38,281 nt of DNA from positions 1 through 38,281 of the forward strand of contig JAQYEW010000009.1 of NCBI GenBank assembly GCA_028723455.1, in the 5' to 3' direction. The position numbers and the translations under genes are program-made. Of the stretch, positions 34,815-38,281 are shown piece after piece (position 1 is the first letter of the stretch; the number at the start of each line of letters is the position of its first letter). The DNA is from Prevotellaceae bacterium (GTDB lineage Bacteria; Bacteroidota; Bacteroidia; Bacteroidales; Bacteroidaceae). Below the pieces are notes generated by a model that made no database searches, had not been told where the DNA came from, and saw only the letters and a list, made by a program, of their open reading frames with translations.

Positions 34815-35480
34815 TTAGGACAAGACCTCGCGCAGGATGGCCATCGATTTCATCGAGGGGAATCCCGTTATGTGATGCTGATAGTAATCGTTCAGCACCA
34901 CGAGCAGGCGCTGGCGCTGCAAGGTCGTGAACTGAAACAAGTGCATGGTGGCAAAGTCCATCCTCAGGATAAGGGGCACAAGGGATTGTTCGTCTGCGGG
35001 CAACATCCTTTGTGCCTCTTCCTCTGTGGGCCAGATGCCCAGGAATCGGCTTAGGCGGATTAGAAAGGTAATGGGATAGTTCGCAAATCCCGCAGGTTTC
35101 GTGTCCAGCCATTGCAGCGAACTGACCAGAAACCGGAACATCGCGGCCGACGGACCCTCGTTGCGCAGGGCGTAGAACAGGAATTCGCCCAGAAAAAGTG
35201 CGATGGTCTGCTTCAGCGGATGATAGGGCAGGCTGCTGTATGGCTCCCACACCCTTACGTCAATCAAACGTTGCAGACGCAGGTTGTCGCGATGGTCATA
35301 GTCAATTTCCAAGAGCGTGAGCGGACTTAGCAACACGTTCTTCATCACGGACTTGCGTGCGTTGGGAATGCGCACCATAAAGCTGACCGCCCCGTGGGAT
35401 TCGGTGAACACCTCGGCAATCAGACTCTTGTCGTTGTATCTTATCGTGTGCAGCACGATGGCGCGTGTCTTTTCCAGCAT
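34815..35480 (-). CDS. recO: DNA repair protein RecO
   Basis: RecO binds single-stranded DNA and, with RecR, loads RecA onto SSB-coated gaps. From the Met at 35480 it has 221 residues. It begins with an OB-fold (MLEKTRAIVLHTIRYNDKSLIAEVFTESHG), followed by a helical domain (LLSPLTLLEIDY, FLGEFLFYALRNEG) and a C-terminal helical part. No zinc-finger Cys cluster is seen, which is usual in Bacteroidota. The frame is open to 35522, but those 14 extra residues precede the family start. It runs convergent with ftsZ with a 3-base gap. Confidence 0.92.
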   Translation of the reverse strand: MLEKTRAIVLHTIRYNDKSLIAEVFTESHGAVSFMVRIPNARKSVMKNVLLSPLTLLEIDYDHRDNLRLQRLIDVRVWEPYSSLPYHPLKQTIALFLGEFLFYALRNEGPSAAMFRFLVSSLQWLDTKPAGFANYPITFLIRLSRFLGIWPTEEEAQRMLPADEQSLVPLILRMDFATMHLFQFTTLQRQRLLVVLNDYYQHHITGFPSMKSMAILREVLS

Positions 35481-35488
35481 AATGGACG

Positions 35489-35496
35489 CTAAGGTA
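35489..35496 (-). promoter_or_regulatory. Weak candidate -7 element of recO
   Basis: The minus strand reads TACCTTAG, one base from TAnnTTTG, ending eight bases before the recO ATG. A TTTG at 35523-35520 has a 23-base spacer. If used, the mRNA would be nearly leaderless. Confidence 0.45.
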
Positions 35497-35568
35497 GCGA
35501 AAATGACTGGAAAATCTTTCAAAAAGGCAAGAAAAGCACGTCGTGATGAAACTTTTCCGCAGAAAATC

Positions 35569-35599
35569 TTTGCTACTTAAATATTTTCATCTAACTTTG
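35569..35599 (+). promoter_or_regulatory. Promoter of the tRNA-Glu-rpsT transcript
   Basis: TTTG (35569-35572), a 19-base spacer and TAACTTTG (35592-35599) match both elements exactly. The predicted start is near 35605, leaving a leader of about 75 bases before tRNA-Glu. Confidence 0.88.
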
Positions 35600-35632
35600 C
35601 ACCCACAAATCGAAGACTGCATAAGTTTTCGC

Positions 35633-35669
35633 CGGGTGAGGGGCGTTTGCAAGATGGCGCAGCCACCCG
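35633..35669 (+). other. Possible stem in the tRNA-Glu leader
   Basis: CGGGTG (35633-35638) and CACCCG (35664-35669) can pair around a 25-base loop, just before tRNA-Glu. It may be a processing signal or incidental. Confidence 0.4.
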
Positions 35670-35679
35670 ATATCAAGGC

Positions 35680-35751
35680 GGTCCCTTCGTCTATCGGTTA
35701 GGACGAGAGATTTTCATTCTCTAAAGAGGAGTTCGACTCTCCTAGGGACTA
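35680..35751 (+). tRNA. tRNA-Glu (anticodon TTC)
   Basis: This 72-base tRNA has acceptor arms GGTCCCT/AGGGACT (first pair G-T), a D stem GTCT/GGAC with loop ATCGGTTA, an anticodon stem AGAGA/TCTCT with loop TTTTCAT giving anticodon TTC, and a T stem AGGAG/CTCCT with loop TTCGACT. The discriminator is A and the CCA is not encoded. It lies 29 bases upstream of rpsT on the same strand, so the two are probably processed from one transcript. Confidence 0.97.
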
Positions 35752-35780
35752 CAAGAAATAAATAAAACGAAGAAATAAAG

Positions 35781-36035
35781 ATGGCAAATCACAAATCATC
35801 TCTGAAGCGTATCCGCCAGGAGCAGAAGAGAAAGCTTCACAACCGCTACTATGCTAAGACGATGCGTAACGCAGTCCGCAAGTTGCGTGCAACCACTGAT
35901 AAGGCTGCTGCGATAGAGTTGTATCCCAGCGTGCAGAAGGCATTGGACAAGTTGGCTAAGGTTAACATCATTCACAAGAACAAGGCCGCTAACCTCAAGT
36001 CTAAGCTGAGCCTCTATATCCAGAAGCTCGCCTAA
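35781..36035 (+). CDS. rpsT: Small ribosomal subunit protein bS20
   Basis: This 84-residue basic protein binds 16S rRNA early in 30S assembly. It starts [17 protein letters not shown], with the S20 pattern of Lys/Arg-rich helices ([16 protein letters not shown], then [14 protein letters not shown]). Length and start fit the family. It shares the tRNA-Glu promoter and is followed by a strong terminator. Confidence 0.97.
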   Translation: MANHKSSLKRIRQEQKRKLHNRYYAKTMRNAVRKLRATTDKAAAIELYPSVQKALDKLAKVNIIHKNKAANLKSKLSLYIQKLA

Positions 36036-36059
36036 GAAGAGTTTGCCTTAAAAGCATAG

Positions 36060-36098
36060 AGCGACATCAGTCTCCCCAAGGAGCGATGTCGCTTTTTT
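36060..36098 (+). terminator. Intrinsic terminator of rpsT
   Basis: AGCGACATC (36060-36068) pairs perfectly with GATGTCGCT (36085-36093) and is followed by a T6 run. An inner CTCC/GGAG pairing extends the hairpin. Confidence 0.93.
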
Positions 36099-36132
36099 GC
36101 GTTTTTATAAGTCCTATCTCAAAAAAAATCAC

Positions 36133-36140
36133 TAACTTTG
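36133..36140 (+). promoter_or_regulatory. Promoter -7 element of gyrB
   Basis: TAACTTTG matches TAnnTTTG. It lies 37 bases before the gyrB ATG. No TTTG is present at the -33 position. An A8 tract lies just upstream. Confidence 0.7.
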
Positions 36141-36162
36141 TAAGGTTAATAACATGTATTGA

Positions 36163-38160
<1,998 letters not shown>

Positions 38161-38281
38161 ACGGTCGGATTTTTTATAGTATAGTTTTGGGGCAAATAAA
38201 TGTTTGTTTTTTTAAAAAAAAAACAAAAATTTGACAAAAAAAAAAATTTTTTTTTTTGGGGGGGCGGGGGGGCCGGGAAAA
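38161..38281. other. Low-complexity contig end, probable artefact
   Basis: After the gyrB stop the sequence becomes AT-rich and, from about 38205, turns into homopolymer runs of A, T and G up to about 12 bases. That is unlike normal intergenic DNA here. No terminator or gene is visible. Confidence 0.7.

Overview
The window looks like a contig from a Bacteroidota genome, most likely order Bacteroidales (possibly Prevotellaceae-like; the family is a guess). Three things point there. Many genes are preceded by the phylum-specific -7 element TAnnTTTG, often with a TTTG about 19-20 bases upstream. The genes include Bacteroidota-typical families such as DUF2851, DUF3109, a glycine-lipid acyltransferase pair, PASTA-tailed FtsI and GyrB next to tRNA-Glu/rpsT. 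The division and wall (dcw) cluster has the gene order usual for the phylum. Almost everything is core chromosome. I see no phage, integrase, IS element or CRISPR array.

Layout. 1-250: contig edge with a 5' fragment of a dnaG-like gene and tRNA-Lys(TTT) on the minus strand. 349-3654: minus-strand operon dapB > lepB > PerM-type permease. 3740-6147: plus-strand DUF2851 > dprA. 6150-9710: minus-strand operon dacB-type carboxypeptidase > radical SAM protein > trkH. 9797-13288: plus-strand nadB > hemerythrin/LuxR fusion regulator > gluQ. 13277-16106: minus-strand gpmI, then ung > DUF3109, with a terminator and a promoter back to back. 16204-18395: minus-strand small secreted protein > glsA > glsB. 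18494-19204: secreted cyclophilin. 19205-19794: about 590 bases without a recognisable gene. 19795-34811: dcw cluster rsmH-ftsL-ftsI-murE-mraY-murD-ftsW-murG-murC-ftsQ-ftsA-ftsZ, without mraZ. 34815-35480: recO on the minus strand. 35569-38160: tRNA-Glu(TTC), rpsT and gyrB. The last ~100 bases are homopolymer runs that look like assembly or sequencing noise.

How the genes work together. The dcw cluster supplies the cytoplasmic and lipid-linked steps of peptidoglycan synthesis (MurC, D, E, MraY, MurG), the septal polymerase/transpeptidase pair (FtsW/FtsI) and the Z-ring (FtsZ, FtsA, FtsQ, FtsL). DapB provides the route to meso-diaminopimelate, which MurE adds (its DNPR motif fits DAP), and the DacB-type enzyme trims the finished wall. 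GlsB and GlsA make glycine lipids of the envelope.

No clearly new multi-gene system is visible. The items most worth a second look are a di-iron hemerythrin domain fused to a LuxR DNA-binding domain between nadB and gluQ, a G-free 7-base tandem repeat joining murE to mraY, a small secreted protein heading the glycine-lipid operon, near-leaderless promoter geometry at several genes, and the truncated primase start at the contig edge.
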